A stretch of DNA of 64,000 bases from Cepaea nemoralis (Eukaryota > Mollusca > Gastropoda > Stylommatophora > Helicidae). Below, one piece after another: positions 10,448-24,326 of this stretch. The stretch is taken from the NCBI GenBank assembly GCA_014155875.1, contig JACEFZ010024489.1:417501-481500 (forward strand), read 5' to 3'. How positions within the stretch are numbered: position 1 is the stretch's first letter; every line of letters starts with the position of its first letter. The notes beneath the pieces were generated by a model that saw only the letters and a list, made by a program, of their open reading frames with translations, did not search any database and was not told the DNA's origin. The translations under genes and the position numbers were made by a program.

Positions 10448-11048
10448 GTGACGATGTTACTGTTAATGTTGATAATGTGTGTCTATCTAGCTATATGTTC
10501 CTAAATGGTTTTGATTATTAACCTTCACATATTTTAGACAAAAATCACGAGATTAGGTGACTAGTTCATTTCCCCGCTGATTTGCCCTCCTAACTCTTAC
10601 AAAGTTTAGTGGCATATCTTTACAGGACGTTGTAGTTAGCTTCATCATTTTTGTCTGTAATTTCTTGGCAAATTTATGTTCAGCAGTTTGTCATATTTTC
10701 TGAACAACCGGCACTTATACCATTGTACGAAAACCATTACGAATTGCATCCGTAAACCATTCGCCACAGAGCCGACTTCCAATATCTCAATATTGATCTC
10801 AATATTGCCCAGTACCTATTCTTGACTGTGGACAGGGCTACAGACGCCAAGAGGAATATACAGTATGGAAAAAAAGACCTATTCTCTAAATCTGCATCGA
10901 TTCCAGAGCCGAACTGGTTTGAGGAAAAGAAACTGACCACGGTCTCGGTAATCAAGAGCTATAACACCTATGCCACGGTGAGGACGGAGATAACATTGAA
11001 GATCCTGGATCAAGAATATATGGAGAATAACATCTCAGAAGCATCTTT

Positions 11049-11350
<302 letters not shown>

Positions 11351-11796
11351 AATAGGTACCAGGAAATGGCCTGGCTAGTAAAGGTAAAGGCGGTAGTCAA
11401 GATTTTGACCATACTACCCAACAAGTGCCGATTAGTCTATAAAAGTTTGCGTTAACACCAAATGTCCCAGTGCGCTTGAAGGCGCATCAACTGGTCCTGA
11501 TGTTACTTATATCACTGACTTACAAGGGTGGATATGTCATTATTACGCCTGTTGAATTTACCTTCCTCAGATATACGTTATCAGCATTATCAGCACCATC
11601 ACACACACGCCAGCTGGCTTTGTCGATCATGTGTCTAGAAATCTAGTCCCAATACTATTGGTACCTGTAGCAGTCTGATTATATGTCCATCTGGTCTTTC
11701 TTCGGAGCCCTGAGTATCAACCAGATTCTCTTGTCACTCCCTGCCATTATGAACGACGGCAAGAAACTATCCACATTGTCTTTTTTTTATCTCTCC

Positions 11797-11828
11797 ACCC
11801 CCCCCCCCCCCCACTCCCCCCCCCCCCA
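11797..11828. repeat. Poly-C run
   Basis: Two runs of cytosines separated by ACT stand just before a reversed SINE family A copy. Another copy of the family also contains a poly-C run, so this may be part of a degenerate SINE. Confidence 0.8.
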
Positions 11829-11854
11829 TTAATCTATACACCATTGTCACTGTC

Positions 11855-12058
11855 AAAAATGTCATTTACTGCCTATGACAGGGGGGTTTTTAAGCCTGAG
11901 GAATTAAGGCCGCCTGGCTAGTACAGTCACCGAGAACTATGCAGGATAGGATTTTCTTTTTGCCCCCGATAGAAAAAATCCCACACCTTATCGAGGATTC
12001 GAACCCGAGTCTTCCGAAGGAGAATCCGGTGTTCTAGCCACTCGGCCAGCCGTTCCTC
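11855..12058 (-). mobile_element. SINE family A copy
   Basis: It is read on the minus strand: tRNA-like head with GGCCGAGTGGCTAGAACACC and GGGTTCGAATCC, then the CTATCGGGGGCAAAAAGAAA body and GCCTTAATTCCTCAGGC. Head, order and spacing match the copies at 9.5 and 49.3 kb. Confidence 0.75.
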
Positions 12059-12364
12059 CATTATACGCAGCAATTTTATTGAACCGGGGTTACTTCATGG
12101 ATCTCGGTTGCACCGATTTTCACACTGTGAACCACTAAAGCGGTAAGCTAACACTGGCTACAGAAACTACTTCAGTTAATCATCATGTAAGCGATATCTT
12201 TCAAAATGTTCGCTCTCATCACGGCACGCTGAAATGATTCTCGATCCTTTGCCAGTTCTCCTGCCTCATACGTTATCATGGCCAAGGTGTCTTCGGTGTC
12301 ATGTATCGTACTGGTGGACCCTGCCTCTTCTTCGGGAAACAATGTCTTCCACCACTGCTCTTCC

Positions 12365-12630
12365 TAAACGTTTAGTTAGTTAGATAGTCGACAGATTATC
12401 CTATTTGCACATCGAACCATTCAATCCAGAAATGCTCAGATCCGCTCCTCAGTAAATCCCACAGCGTGTAGCGGCTAACAACACCAGTTCTGTGTTGGTT
12501 TATTAATCATTTTTGGCTTCCTGCATAATGTTCTTTTAACTTGCTGTTCTCGCAGCCTGACCATGGATGTAGATTGACAGTCATAACTTGGTTCTAGCAA
12601 AAGTCTAACTTCTCGTGGAGCATTCAGTAT
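12365..12630 (-). pseudogene. RNase H-type LINE family J, 3' end
   Basis: The minus strand decodes, with lesions, the same C-terminus found at 35449-35749 (HYAGSQRRLINQHRTGVV and SRYTLRDLLRRGSEHLWTEW). It ends in a short (AACT)n-type tail at 12365-12385. It sits antisense in the amylase intron. Confidence 0.75.
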
Positions 12631-12775
12631 ATACTGTGACATTTACTGTGGCTAATGTATTTTAGTTTCAGAGATTTGATGTTGCTTACGTGAAATCTCT
12701 GACTGAATTCGTCTTTAAATTAAAGATACAAAATTCAACAGATGAGCATCTTAACACAATCTTGTTGTTCTTCAG

Positions 12776-12938
12776 ATGGCTTCAGATCTACAACATGGTT
12801 GCCTTCCGTAATAACGCTGCCGGAACTAACGTCGCCAACTGGTGGTCAGGGGCGGATTACAAGATCGCCTTCTCCAGGGGAAACAAAGCGTTCATCGCCT
12901 TCAACTTGGAGAGCACCGACATCAACCAGTCGCTACAG
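12776..12938 (+). CDS. Amy: Alpha-amylase exon, end of barrel and start of domain C
   Basis: The acceptor is TTGTTCTTCAG and the donor GTAATT. The first base completes the Arg codon of the previous exon. The encoded sequence WLQIYNMVAFRNNAAGTNVA, followed by NWWSGADYKIAFSRGNKAFI and AFNLEST, aligns along its length with the last barrel helix and first domain C strands of animal amylases. The exon ends in phase 0 at SLQ. Confidence 0.92.
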
Positions 12939-13084
12939 GTAATTGCTTGTTTGTGTTTGTATCGCGATGTAAACTTCACATCAGGTTTCACTTATTGTTT
13001 GCATATTTTTTTTATATTTTTTTGCGTTCGGTTGCTTTTAACTCAAGTGCTACATACATGGGCTACTGTTTCTAATGCACTGGA

Positions 13085-13310
13085 CTTGATTTTTTTGCTG
13101 TGTGATTATGTCCCTATTACCAGAGTCCCTCACCATCAGGCGAACCCACTCCTAACTTCTGAAGTACTTGTAATGTACTTCCCCAAGTCAAGGACGAGAA
13201 GTCAACATTTTACCACAACTGACCGGTGTAGGGGCTAACTTGCTAACTCGGCATCAGCACACTGGAAGTTTAAGAGCTCTTATCCATTCAGTCAGGGTAA
13301 CCTTTGGTTG
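13085..13310 (-). mobile_element. SINE family C copy
   Basis: The minus strand has a head GAATGGATAAGAGCTCTTAA, a degenerate promoter box near TTAGCCCCTACACC, then AAAATGTTGACTTCTCGTCC and GAGTTCGCCTGATGGTGAGG. It matches the copies at 42.95 and 5.33 kb. Confidence 0.7.
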
Positions 13311-13381
13311 AAGTTCTATTCTGCTATTTCTTTCTTTCCTTCAGTTGTTATGTTCTCTTTCATCACAAACATACGTACACA

Positions 13382-13530
13382 GATCTTACTGGAACTGAGT
13401 GTCACTTTGAGATCTTGCTGGAACTGAGTGTCATTTTGAGATCTTGCTGGAACTGAGTGTCATTTTGAGATCTTACTGGAACTGAGTGTCATTTTGTGAT
13501 CTTGCTGGAACTGAGTGTCATTTTGAGAAC
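13382..13530. repeat. 29-bp tandem repeat, five copies
   Basis: The unit GATCTTGCTGGAACTGAGTG plus TCATTTTGA is repeated five times with few changes, indicating recent expansion. Confidence 0.93.
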
Positions 13531-13549
13531 TATGAAGATTTAATAAGTC

Positions 13550-13685
13550 ATCATGGCCGACATGATAAGAGTGCTCATTCTTAAACTTCCTGTGCGCTTA
13601 TGGTAAGGTAGACTGTTCAGCTCCTTCACCAGCAGTCAGTTGGACTTAAACGATGAATTCTCGTTCAGAAAGCCATGGCAAACTA
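13550..13685 (+). mobile_element. SINE family C fragment
   Basis: ATGGCCGACATGATAAGAGT and GCTCATTCTTAAACTTCCTG correspond to the tRNA-like head of family C, followed by a diverged GTCAGTTGGACTTAAA segment. The 3' part is missing. Confidence 0.5.
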
Positions 13686-14450
13686 CTGAAAGTAACATCG
13701 CCTAAAATATCAACCTGGGGTTGATAGAAAAAGGCATACAAGCATTTTGTTATGAAGATAGGTAGAGACCAAGTCGAAATACTTCTATCAATAGCCGAGA
13801 GCCTGTCTGATTTAGGGTATGTCACCCATAGTGAATTTCTTTCAAAACATTTCTACGGCGGAAGGATTGAAGGTAAAGGAAGAAATGAAAGTCAAAAATA
13901 TCTAGGTGTTTTATAAAATAAGAAACGAATGTTATGCTCCCTCTGAGTCTGTGGATATCGTATGGGACGTAACAGACTTCTTGGATAACGTCACAAAGGC
14001 AAGGAGGATACATGTGTTCGTTGCTCCCGTTAAGAAACCATCAGCAATTCTAAATCAAAGCGAGCAGGCCGATAACAAAACCCGCTGCCCACGGAAAATC
14101 CAAAATGAGAACATTTATCCGCAAAAGAACACTTATATAACAAATTTATACACAAATTTACATTATCGCCGGTACTCGGATTCAGTTCACTGAGGCAGGA
14201 TTCTTTTAGTATGATCTATGTGAGGAGACTGAATCCCCTTTGGAGATAGCTACCCGTGTGCAGTGAAAATGATTCTTTACAAACTAAACTCAGAAATCAA
14301 AGGACAGTATCGGTGTTTAATCGTTTTGCTATTTTTTTTTTTTTTTTTTTTGGTGTTCCAGACTTCGGTCGAGACTTCCGGCTGTAAATATGTGGTTTTT
14401 ATGTATCCGTCTATCTCCTTATTCATATTTAGTGGTCTTTCCACATTTAA

Positions 14451-14708
<258 letters not shown>

Positions 14709-14837
14709 TAACACCAATGACAGTAAGAAAAGGTATGAATGAAATTAACATCGTAAGCAATTGTTCAAACACGACGTGACAGATTAATAGTGCCGTCGCT
14801 TTTTGCAAGTGAATTATGTAATAGATCAATGGTTATA

Positions 14838-17800
14838 CACCTACTGCGCAGGCTATAATAGATTCATAAAGAGTACTCCCACCTACTGCCCTGGCTATTG
14901 TAAGATTTATCAATAGTAACGCCATCTACTGCCCTGGCTATTATAAGATTCATCAATAGTAAAGCCATCTACTGCCCTGGCTATTGTAAGATTTATCAAT
15001 AGTAACGCCATCTACTGCCCTGGCTATTATAAGATTCATCAATAGTAAAGCCATCTACTGCCCTGGCTATTATAAGATTCATCAATAGTAAAGCCATCTA
15101 CTGCCCTGGCTATTATAAGATTCATCAATAGTAAAGCCATCTACTGCCCTGGCTATTATAAGATTCATCAATAGTAAAGCCATCTACTGCCCTGGCTATT
15201 ATAAGATTCATCAATAGTAAAGCCATCTACTGCCCTGGCTATTGTAAGATTCATCAATAGTAAAGCCATCTACTGCCTTGGCTATTATAAGATTCATCAA
15301 TAGTAACGTCATCTACTGCCTTGGCTATTGTAAGATTCATCAATAGTAACGCCTCCTACTGCCCTGGCTATTATAAGATTCATCAATAGTAAAGCCATCT
15401 ACTGCCCTGGCTATTGTAAGATTCATCAATAGTAAAGCCATCTACTGCCCTGGCTATTATAAGATTCATCAATAGTAAAGCCATCTACTGCCCTGGCTAT
15501 TATAAGATTCATCAATAGTAAAGCCTCCTACTTGCCCTGGCTATTATAAGATTCATCAATAGTAAAGCCATCTACTAGCCCTGGCTATTATAAGATTCAT
15601 CAATAGTAAAGCCATCTACTGCCTTGGCTATTATAAGATTCATCAATAGTAACGCCTCCTACTGCCCTGGCTATTATAAGATTCATCAATAGTAAAGCCT
15701 CCTACTGCCCTGGCTATTATAAGATTCATCAATAGTAAAGCCATCTACTACCCTGGCTATTATAAGATTCATCAATAGTAAAGCCATCTACTGCCTTGGC
15801 TATTATAAGATTCATCAATAGTAAAGCCATCTACTGCCCTGGCTATTATAAGATTCATCAATAGTAAAGCCATCTACTACCCTGGCTATTATAAGATTCA
15901 TCAATAGTAAAGCCATCTACTGCCCTGGCTATTATAAGATTCATCAATAGTAAAGCCATCTACTGCCTTGGCTATTATAAGATTCATCAATAGTAACGTC
16001 ATCTACTGCCTTGGCTATTATAAGATTCATCAATAGTAAAGCCATCTACTGCCCTGGCTATTATAAGATTCATCAATAGTAAAGCCATCTACTGCCTTGG
16101 CTATTATAAGATTCATCAATAGTAAAGCATCTACTGCCCTGGCTATTATAAGATTCATCAATAGTAAAGCCATCTACTGCCCTGGCTATTATAAGATTCA
16201 TCAATAGTAAAGCATCTACTGCCTGGCTATTATAAGATTCATGAATAGTAAAGCCATCTACTGCCCTGGCTATTATAAGATTCATCAATAGTAAAGCCAT
16301 CTACTTGCCTTAGGCTATTATAAGATTCATGAATAGTAACACCATCTACTGCCTGGCTATTATAAGATTCATCAATAGTAAAGCCATCTACTGCCCTGGC
16401 TATTATAAGATTCATCAATAGTAAAGCCATCTACTGCCTTGGCTATTATAAGATTCATGAATAGTAACACCATCTACTGCCCTGGCTATTATAAGATTCA
16501 TCAATAGTAAAGCCATCTACTGCCTTGGCTATTATAAGATTCATCAATAGTAAAGCCATCTACTGCCTTGGCTATTATAAGATTCATCAATAGTAACGCC
16601 ATCTACTGCCTTGGCTGTTATAAGATTCATCAATAGTAACGCCATCTACTGCCTTGGCTGTTATAAGATTCATCAATAGTAACGCCATCTACTAGCCTGG
16701 CTATTATAAGATTCATCAATAGTAACGCATCTACTGCCCTGGCTATTATAAGATTCATCAATAGTAAAGCCATCTACTGCCCTGGCTATTATAAGATTCA
16801 TCAATAGTAAAGCCATCTACTGCCCTGGCTATTATAAGATTCATCAATAGTAAAGCCTCCTACTGCCTTGGCTATTATAAGATTCATGAATAGTAAAGCC
16901 ATCTACTGCCCTGGCTATTATAAGATTCATCAATAGTAAAGCCATCTACTGCCCTGGCTATTATAAGATTCATGAATAGTAAAGCCATCTACTGCCCTGG
17001 CTATTATAAGATTCATCAATAGTAAAGCCATCTACTGCCTTGGCTATTATAAGATTCATGAATAGTAAAGCCATCTACTACCCTGGCTATTATAAGATTC
17101 ATCAATAGTAAAGCCATCTACTGCCCTGGCTATTATAAGATTCATGAATAGTAAAGCCATCTACTGCCCTGGCTATTATAAGATTCATCAATAGTAACGC
17201 CTCCTACTGCCCTGGCTATTATAAGATTCATCAATAGTAAAGCCATCTACTGCCCTGGCTATTATAAGATTCATCAATAGTAAAGCCATCTACTGCCTTG
17301 GCTATTATAAGATTCATGAATAGTAACACCATCTACTGCCCTGGCTATTATAAGATTCATCAATAGTAAAGCCATCTACTACCCTGGCTATTATAAGATT
17401 CATCAATAGTAAAGCCTCCTACTGCCTTGGCTATTATAAGATTCATGAATAGTAAAGCCATCTACTGCCTTGGCTATTATAAGATTCATCAATAGTAACA
17501 CCATCTACTGCCCTGGCTATTATAAGATTCATCAATAGTAAAGCCATCTACTGCCCTGGCTATTATAAGATTCATCAATAGTAAAGCCATCTACTGCCCT
17601 GGCTATTATAAGATTCATCAATAGTAAAGCCATCTACTGCCCTGGCTATTATAAGATTCATCAATAGTAAAGCCATCTACTGCCCTGGCTATTGTAAGAT
17701 TCATCAATAGTAAAGCCTCCTACTGCCCTGGCTATTATAAGATTCATCAATAGTAAAGCCATCTACTGCCCTGGCTATTATAAGATTCATCAATAGTAAA

Positions 17801-20800
17801 GCCTCCTACTGCCCTGGCTATTATAAGATTCATCAATAGTAAAGCCTCCTACTGCCCTGGCTATTATAAGATTCATCAATAGTAAAGCCTCCTACTGCCC
17901 TGGTTGTTATAAGATTCATCAATAGTAAAGCCATCTACTGCCCTGGCTATTATAAGATTCATCAATAGTAAAGCCTCCTACTGCCCTGGTTGTTATAAGA
18001 TTCATCAATAGTAAAGCCATCTACTGCCCTGGCTATTATAAGATTCATCAATAGTAAAGCCTCCTACTGCCCTGGTTGTTATAAGATTCATCAATAGTAA
18101 AGCCTCCTACTGCCCTGGCTATTATAAGATTCATCAATAGTAAAGCCATCTACTGCCTTGGCTATTATAAGATTCATCAATAGTAAAGCCATCTACTGCC
18201 TTGGCTATTATAAGATTCATCAATAGTAACGTCATCTACTGCCTTGGCTATTATAAGATTCATCAATAGTAAAGCCATCCTACTACCCTGGCTATTATAA
18301 GATTCATCAATAGTAACGCCATCTACTGCCCTGGCTATTGTAAGATTCATCAATAGTAACGTCATCTACTGCCTTGGCTATTATAAGATTCATCAATAGT
18401 AACGTCATCTACTGCCTTGGCTATTATAAGATTCATCAATAGTAACGCCTCCTACTGCCCTGGCTATTATAAGATTCATCAATAGTAAAGCCTCCTACTG
18501 CCCTGGCTATTATAAGATTCATCAATAGTAAAGCCTCCTACTGCCCTGGCTATTTTAAGATTCATCAATAGTAAAGCCTCCTACTGCCCTGGTTGTTATA
18601 AGATTCATCAATAGTAAAGCCATCTACTGCCCTGGCTATTATAAGATTCATCAATAGTAAAGCCTCCTACTGCCCTGGTTGTTATAAGATTCATCAATAG
18701 TAAAGCCATCTACTGCCCTGGCTATTATAAGATTCATCAATAGTAAAGCCTCCTACTGCCCTGGTTGTTATAAGATTCATCAATAGTAAAGCCTCCTACT
18801 GCCCTGGCTATTATAAGATTCATCAATAGTAAAGCCATCTACTGCCTTGGCTATTATAAGATTCATCAATAGTAAAGCCATCTACTGCCTTGGCTATTAT
18901 AAGATTCATCAATAGTAACGTCATCTACTGCCTTGGCTATTATAAGATTCATCAATAGTAAAGCCATCTACTACCCTGGCTATTATAAGATTCATCAATA
19001 GTAAAGCCATCTACTACCCTGGCTATTATAAGATTCATCAATAGTAAAGCCATCTACTACCCTGGCTATTATAAGATTCATCAATAGTAAAGCCATCTAC
19101 TGCCCTGGCTATTGTAAGATTCATCAATAGTAAAGCCATCTACTGCCTTGGCTATTATAAGATTCATCAATAGTAACGCCTCCTACTGCCCTGGCTATTA
19201 TAAGATTCATCAATAGTAAAGCCTCCTACTGCCCTGGCTATTATAAGATTCATCAATAGTAAAGCCATCTACTGCCCTGGCTATTATAAGATTCATCAAT
19301 AGTAAAGCCATCTACTGCCCTGGCTATTATAAGATTCATCAATAGTAAAGCCATCTACTGCCCTGGCTATTATAAGATTCATCAATAGTAACGCCTCCTA
19401 CTGCCCTGGCTATTATAAGATTCATCAATAGTAAAGCCTCCTACTGCCCTGGCTATTATAAGATTCATCAATAGTAAAGCCATCTACTGCCCTGGCTATT
19501 ATAAGATTCATCAATAGTAAAGCCATCTACTGCCCTGGCTATTATAAGATTCATCAATAGTAAAGCCTCCTTACTTGCCCTGGCTATTATAAGATTCATG
19601 CATAGTAAAGCCATCTACTGCCTTGGCTATTATAAGATTCATCAATAGTAAAGCCATCTACTGCCCTGGCTATTATAAGAGTCATCAATAGTAAAATGCC
19701 ATCTACTGCCCTGGCTATTATAAGATTCATCAATAGTAAAGCCTCCTACTGCCTTGGCTATTATAAGATTCATCAATAGTAAAGCCATCTACTGCCCTGG
19801 CTATTATAAGATTCATCAATAGTAAAGCCATCTACTGCCCTGGCTATTATAAGATTCATCAATAGTAAAGCCTCCTACTGCCCTGGCTATTATAAGATAA
19901 TTCATCAATAGTAAGCATCCTACTGCCCTGGCTATTATAAGATTCATCAATAGTAAAGCATCCTACTGCCCTGGCTATTATAAGATTCATCAATAGTAAG
20001 CCTCCTACTGCCCTGGCGATTATAAGATTCATCAATAGTAAAGCCTCCTACTGCCCTGGCTATTATAAGATTCATCAATAGTAAGCCAATCTACTGCCCT
20101 GGCTTATTATAAGATTCATCAATAGTAAAGCCTCCTACTGCCTTGGCTATTATAAGATTCATCATAGTAAAGCCATCTACTGCCCTGGCTATTATAAGAT
20201 TCATCAATAGTAAGGCCTCCTACCTGCCTTGGCTATTATAAGATTCATCAATAGTAAAGCCTCCTACTGCCTTGGCTATTATAAGATTCATCAATAGTAA
20301 AGCCTCCTACCGCCTGGCTATTATAAGATCATCAATAGTAAAGCCATCTACTGCCCTGGCTATTATAAGATTCATCAATAGTAAAGCCTCCTACTGCCCT
20401 GGCTATTATAAGATTCATCAATAGTAAAGCCATCTACTGCCCTGGCTATTATAAGATTCATCAATAGTAAAGCCTCCTACTGCCTTGGCTATTATAAGAT
20501 TCATCAATAGTAAAGCCATCTACTGCCCTGGCTATTATAAGATTCATCAATAGTAAAGCCATCTACTGCCTGGCTATTATAAGATTCATCAATAGTAAAG
20601 CCATCTACTGCCCTGGCTATTATAAGATTCATCAATAGTAAAGCCTCCTACTGCCCTGGCTATTATAAGATTCATCAATAGTAAAGCCATCTACTGCCTT
20701 GGCTATTATAAGATTCATCAATAGTAACGTCATCTACTGCCTTGGCTATTATAAGATTCATCAATAGTAAAGCCATCTACTGCCCTGGCTATTATAAGAT

Positions 20801-21945
20801 TCATCAATAGTAACGCCATCTACTGCCCTGGCTATTATAAGATTCATCAATAGTAAAGCCATCTACTGCCCTGGCTATTGTAAGATTCATCAATAGTAAC
20901 GCCATCTACTGCCCTGGCTATTGTAAGATTCATCAATAGTAAAGCCATCTACTGCCCTGGCTATTATAAGATTCATCAATAGTAAAGCCATCTACTGCCC
21001 TGGCTATTATAAGATTCATCAATAGTAACGCCATCTACTGCCCTGGCTATTGTAAGATTCATCAATAGTAAAGCCATCTACTGCCCTGGCTATTATAAGA
21101 TTCATCAATAGTAAAGCCTCCTACTGCCCTGGCTATTATAAGATTCATCAATAGTAAAGCCATCTACTGCCTTGGCTATTATAAGATTCATCAATAGTAA
21201 CGTCATCTACTGCCTTGGCTATTATAAGATTCATCAATAGTAAAGCCATCTACTGCCCTGGCTATTATAAGATTCATCAATAGTAACGCCATCTACTGCC
21301 CTGGCTATTATAAGATTCATCAATAGTAAAGCCATCTACTGCCCTGGCTATTGTAAGATTCATCAATAGTAACGCCATCTACTGCCCTGGCTATTGTAAG
21401 ATTCATCAATAGTAAAGCCATCTACTGCCCTGGCTATTATAAGATTCATCAATAGTAAAGCCATCTACTGCCCTGGCTATTATAAGATTCATCAATAGTA
21501 ACGCCTCCTACTGCCCTGGCTATTATAAGATTCATCAATAGTAACGCCTCCTACTGCCTTGGCTATTATAAGATTCATCAATAGTAAAGCCATCTACTGC
21601 CCTGGCTATTATAAGATTCATCAATAGTAACGCCTCCTACTGCCCTGGCTATTATAAGATTCATCAATAGTAACGCCTCCTACTGCCTTGGCTATTATAA
21701 GATTCATCAATAGTAAAGCCATCTACTGCCCTGGCTAGTATAAGATTGATCAATAGTAAAGCCATCTACTGCCCTGGCTATTATAAGATTCATCAATAGT
21801 AAAGCCATCTACTGCGCTGGCGATTGAAAGATTGATAAATAGTGCTCCCATTTACTGCCCTGGCTAGTATAAGATTGATCAATAGTATTTCCACTTACAG
21901 CCTTGATTATTTTAGGATTGATCAATAGTACTCCCATTTACTTTG
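14838..21945. repeat. 43-bp satellite array, about 165 copies
   Basis: The unit is AGTAAAGCCATCTACTGCCC followed by TGGCTATTATAAGATTCATC and AAT. About 7.1 kb is uninterrupted within the last amylase intron. Variants (CC/CT/AC before TGG, CATC or CTCC, AAAG or AACG, CAAT or GAAT) are not random: 11-unit and 16-unit blocks are repeated in order. Units at both ends are degenerate, as expected for unequal exchange. Minus-strand ORFs are by-products of the period. Confidence 0.98.
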
Positions 21946-22129
21946 TGTTGTGTGTGTATGAGTATGAATATTTTCAATATATAATAATATTCAATATATG
22001 TTATTTGTCCATCAAGAATGATGATGACCATTCATTTCATCCAGTGGGGTTGAAGGTATGGAGCCATGGGTTCTAAGATGGCTGATAAGGCCTAATTTTG
22101 GCTCGAAATATTCAATATATATATACAAT

Positions 22130-23225
22130 ATAAAAGTAAAGAACGAATGTATACTTTTTCAGTGTAGTCACCACTGCGTTCAATGCAAGTCCCGCAGCGC
22201 TGATAAAGTGCTTAGATTCTTGTAGAAAAGAAAAATATCTTGGTCGCGTGTGTAACCACCCAAGCACCATCCTCTATAACCTTTTCATCGGACTGAAAAG
22301 TCTTTCCACCCAATGTCTTTTTGAGTTATCCAAACAGTTGGAAATCATTTGGGGATACGTCCGGCGAGTTTGAAGAATGTGATACAAACTGAAATTGGAG
22401 GTCTTCGGTGGTTTCAACCGTTGCACGGGTAGTATGAGGTTGAGTACTGTCATGTTGCAAAAGGACACCTTTACTCAGAAGTCACGTCATTTGGATTTGA
22501 TTGGTCGAAGATGATTCCTGATAAGATCTGTATACGTATCACTGGTGACAATTTTCCCTCTTGGTATGCAGTGCTCTAAAATAACGCCTCGTTAATCCCA
22601 AAAGAGAGTCAGCATTACCTACCCCGCAGATGGCTGCGCGCGAAACTTCTTGGTTTTTGTGAGGAGGGATGGCGCCATTCCTTGCTCGCTCTCTTCGTTT
22701 CCGCCTCGTGGTAGTGAACCCAGGTTTCATCTCCAGTTACAATTCTTGATGGGAAACCATCACCTTCATGCTCCAAAGCACTGCAACAGTTCTTGACAAG
22801 CATCACTGCAGTCGTTGTTTTAATTCTGGAGTAAGCTGCCGTGGCATCCACCTTGCAGACACTTTGCAATACTATAGCACGTAATGGATGATGTGGTGTG
22901 CTGAACCTTGACTGATGTGCGACAATGTCACTCACAGTCAATCGACGGTTTTACCTTACGAAACCTTCAACGGCTGCAGTCGACTCTAGGTTAATTACTC
23001 GGCGTGCCTGACCTGGTCGTGGACAGTCTGTCACAGAAGTCACACCGTATGGAAACTTCCTACTCCACTCATACACTTGCTGGACTGACCGGCATGCATC
23101 GTCATACTGGACCTTCATTCGCCGATGAATTTCTATAGGTTTCACTCCTTCATTGATTAAAGACAAAACTGATAACAGAACTCTGCTCCTCTTTGATGCA
23201 TGTCAAAAATGGGGCGGTCATATTT
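22130..23225 (-). pseudogene. Mariner-like transposase, inactivated
   Basis: The minus strand encodes the N-terminal helix-turn-helix region (INEGVKPIEIHRRMKVQY, VTDCPRPGQA). After a frameshift it encodes DGFPSRIVTGDETWVHYHEA and KRASKEWRHPSS, the block with the first catalytic Asp of mariner transposases. The C-terminal third follows in other frames down to about 22130. The element cuts and pastes at TA sites when active; here several frameshifts and stops show it is dead. No clear terminal repeats are seen. It lies in the last amylase intron. Confidence 0.8.
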
Positions 23226-23511
23226 AAACTGTCCTTAGGATGTCACCGTGCTCGTATGCGCCGTGATGACATGTGATGAACACTCTTGACATCCTTAATA
23301 ACAATATTGACAGGTTACTAGACAATGGCATGGTTATTGTAATTTCTACGACACTCTTAAAGTTTTCATTTGAATCCCCTCGTATTACTCGTTCATTTGA
23401 TTTTGTACCATGTTTGGTGACAACATACTTACTTTTTGTTTGGTACTCGATCAAGTAAAACGAATTCAACTGTTTAATTTATTCTAAAATATTTTGTTTC
23501 TTACATTTCAG

Positions 23512-23549
23512 GTGCTAAAGTTGGATCACCAGCTAAAAGATATGGCTAA
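23512..23549 (+). CDS. Amy: Alpha-amylase terminal exon
   Basis: After the acceptor TTCTTACATTTCAG the exon begins with two bases that complete a Gly codon and encodes GAKVGSPAKRYG followed by TAA. The resulting end AIHVGGAKVGSPAKRYG extends past the usual animal amylase end. It is separated from the previous exon by 8.9 kb of satellite and transposon DNA. The support is the matching splice phase, the acceptor, and the near-identical second copy at 42416. A possible AATAAA polyadenylation signal lies at 23744-23749. Confidence 0.75.
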
Positions 23550-23743
23550 ATGTTTCATGTTATGCACGTATTTCCGTTAATTACATTTCTGGCACTGGAT
23601 ACAAAATATATTTCTGCTTTTTTTCCTTCTTGTTGCGTGCTTAAATATAAAAGGAGTATCTGGTAGAGAATATTAACTGAAAATTCAACACTTCATCGTG
23701 GAATTCATTAGAAGCATTGGTGCTTTAAAAACTAAAACAACTG

Positions 23744-23749
23744 AATAAA
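23744..23749 (+). terminator. Candidate poly(A) signal of the amylase gene
   Basis: This is the first AATAAA after the amylase stop codon, about 195 bp downstream. It lies at the edge of a LINE fragment, so it may be coincidental. Confidence 0.3.
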
Positions 23750-24077
23750 TTGTGGCGTGGGATAGACAGACCTACAAAAATTAGATTTTTAAGACAATGC
23801 ATATTTCCCATTGCAACATACTCCTGTGAGACCAGGACACATACTAAACAAGCTGAACAGCGCATACATGCCTTTGATTATAAATGGTATAGACGGGTTA
23901 TGGGAACATCATGGATACAGAAAAGAACAAATACATTCATACGACAAGATCTTAATATTTAAGAAGGTTGGGTACTAAAGACGATAAAACAGAGGGAATT
24001 GAAATATTCGTATTTTGGTCACTTGAAACGTCATGCAAGTTTGATGAGAGCAATAATGGAGGAGTATATGCCCGGGA

Positions 24078-24326
24078 GCCGGTCTCTCTGGCTGTGGGGT
24101 TACAACACTTTCTCTCTGTAATCCCGTTTATCACGCAGAGTCTCGTAGCGGAGCGAGAGCTGAGGCGGTTCGACCCCCGCTCGTGACTTGCGGGATACTG
24201 AGCCGGCCGCTCAGAAAGCAATGGCAAACTACTGAGCGTAATCTTGCCAAGAGATCAACATACAGCTGAAAGATGCTGGTGTTGACAGCTAAGTCCTGTA
24301 AAGGATATGCTTTAAAAAAAAAAAAA
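24078..24326 (+). mobile_element. SINE family G copy with poly-A and TSD
   Basis: It has a tRNA-like head (CCGGTCTCTCTGGC, B box GGTTCGACCCCCG), the segment GAAAGCAATGGCAAACTACT and a terminal A-run. It is flanked by TATGCCCGGGA at 24067-24077 and 24327-24337. A second copy lies at 43203-43446. Confidence 0.85.

Noticed and set aside
16073..18365. Repetitive-protein ORFs on the minus strand of the satellite
   Set aside because: The period of 43 bp cycles through three frames, one with stops, so only short chance frames arise. No start context or splice signal is seen.
14838..21945. CRISPR-like array of regular repeats
   Set aside because: The 43-bp units are contiguous without unique spacers, and the context is a eukaryotic intron. 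It is satellite DNA.
23224..23469. Overlapping ORFs on both strands between the mariner remnant and the last amylase exon
   Set aside because: They have no recognisable motif and lie within the intron; they are probably chance frames.
24075..24190. A functional tRNA gene at the B-box-like GGTTCGACCCCCG
   Set aside because: There is no cloverleaf, and the sequence is the head of a SINE with A-tail and target duplication. The same applies to the other tRNA-like heads.
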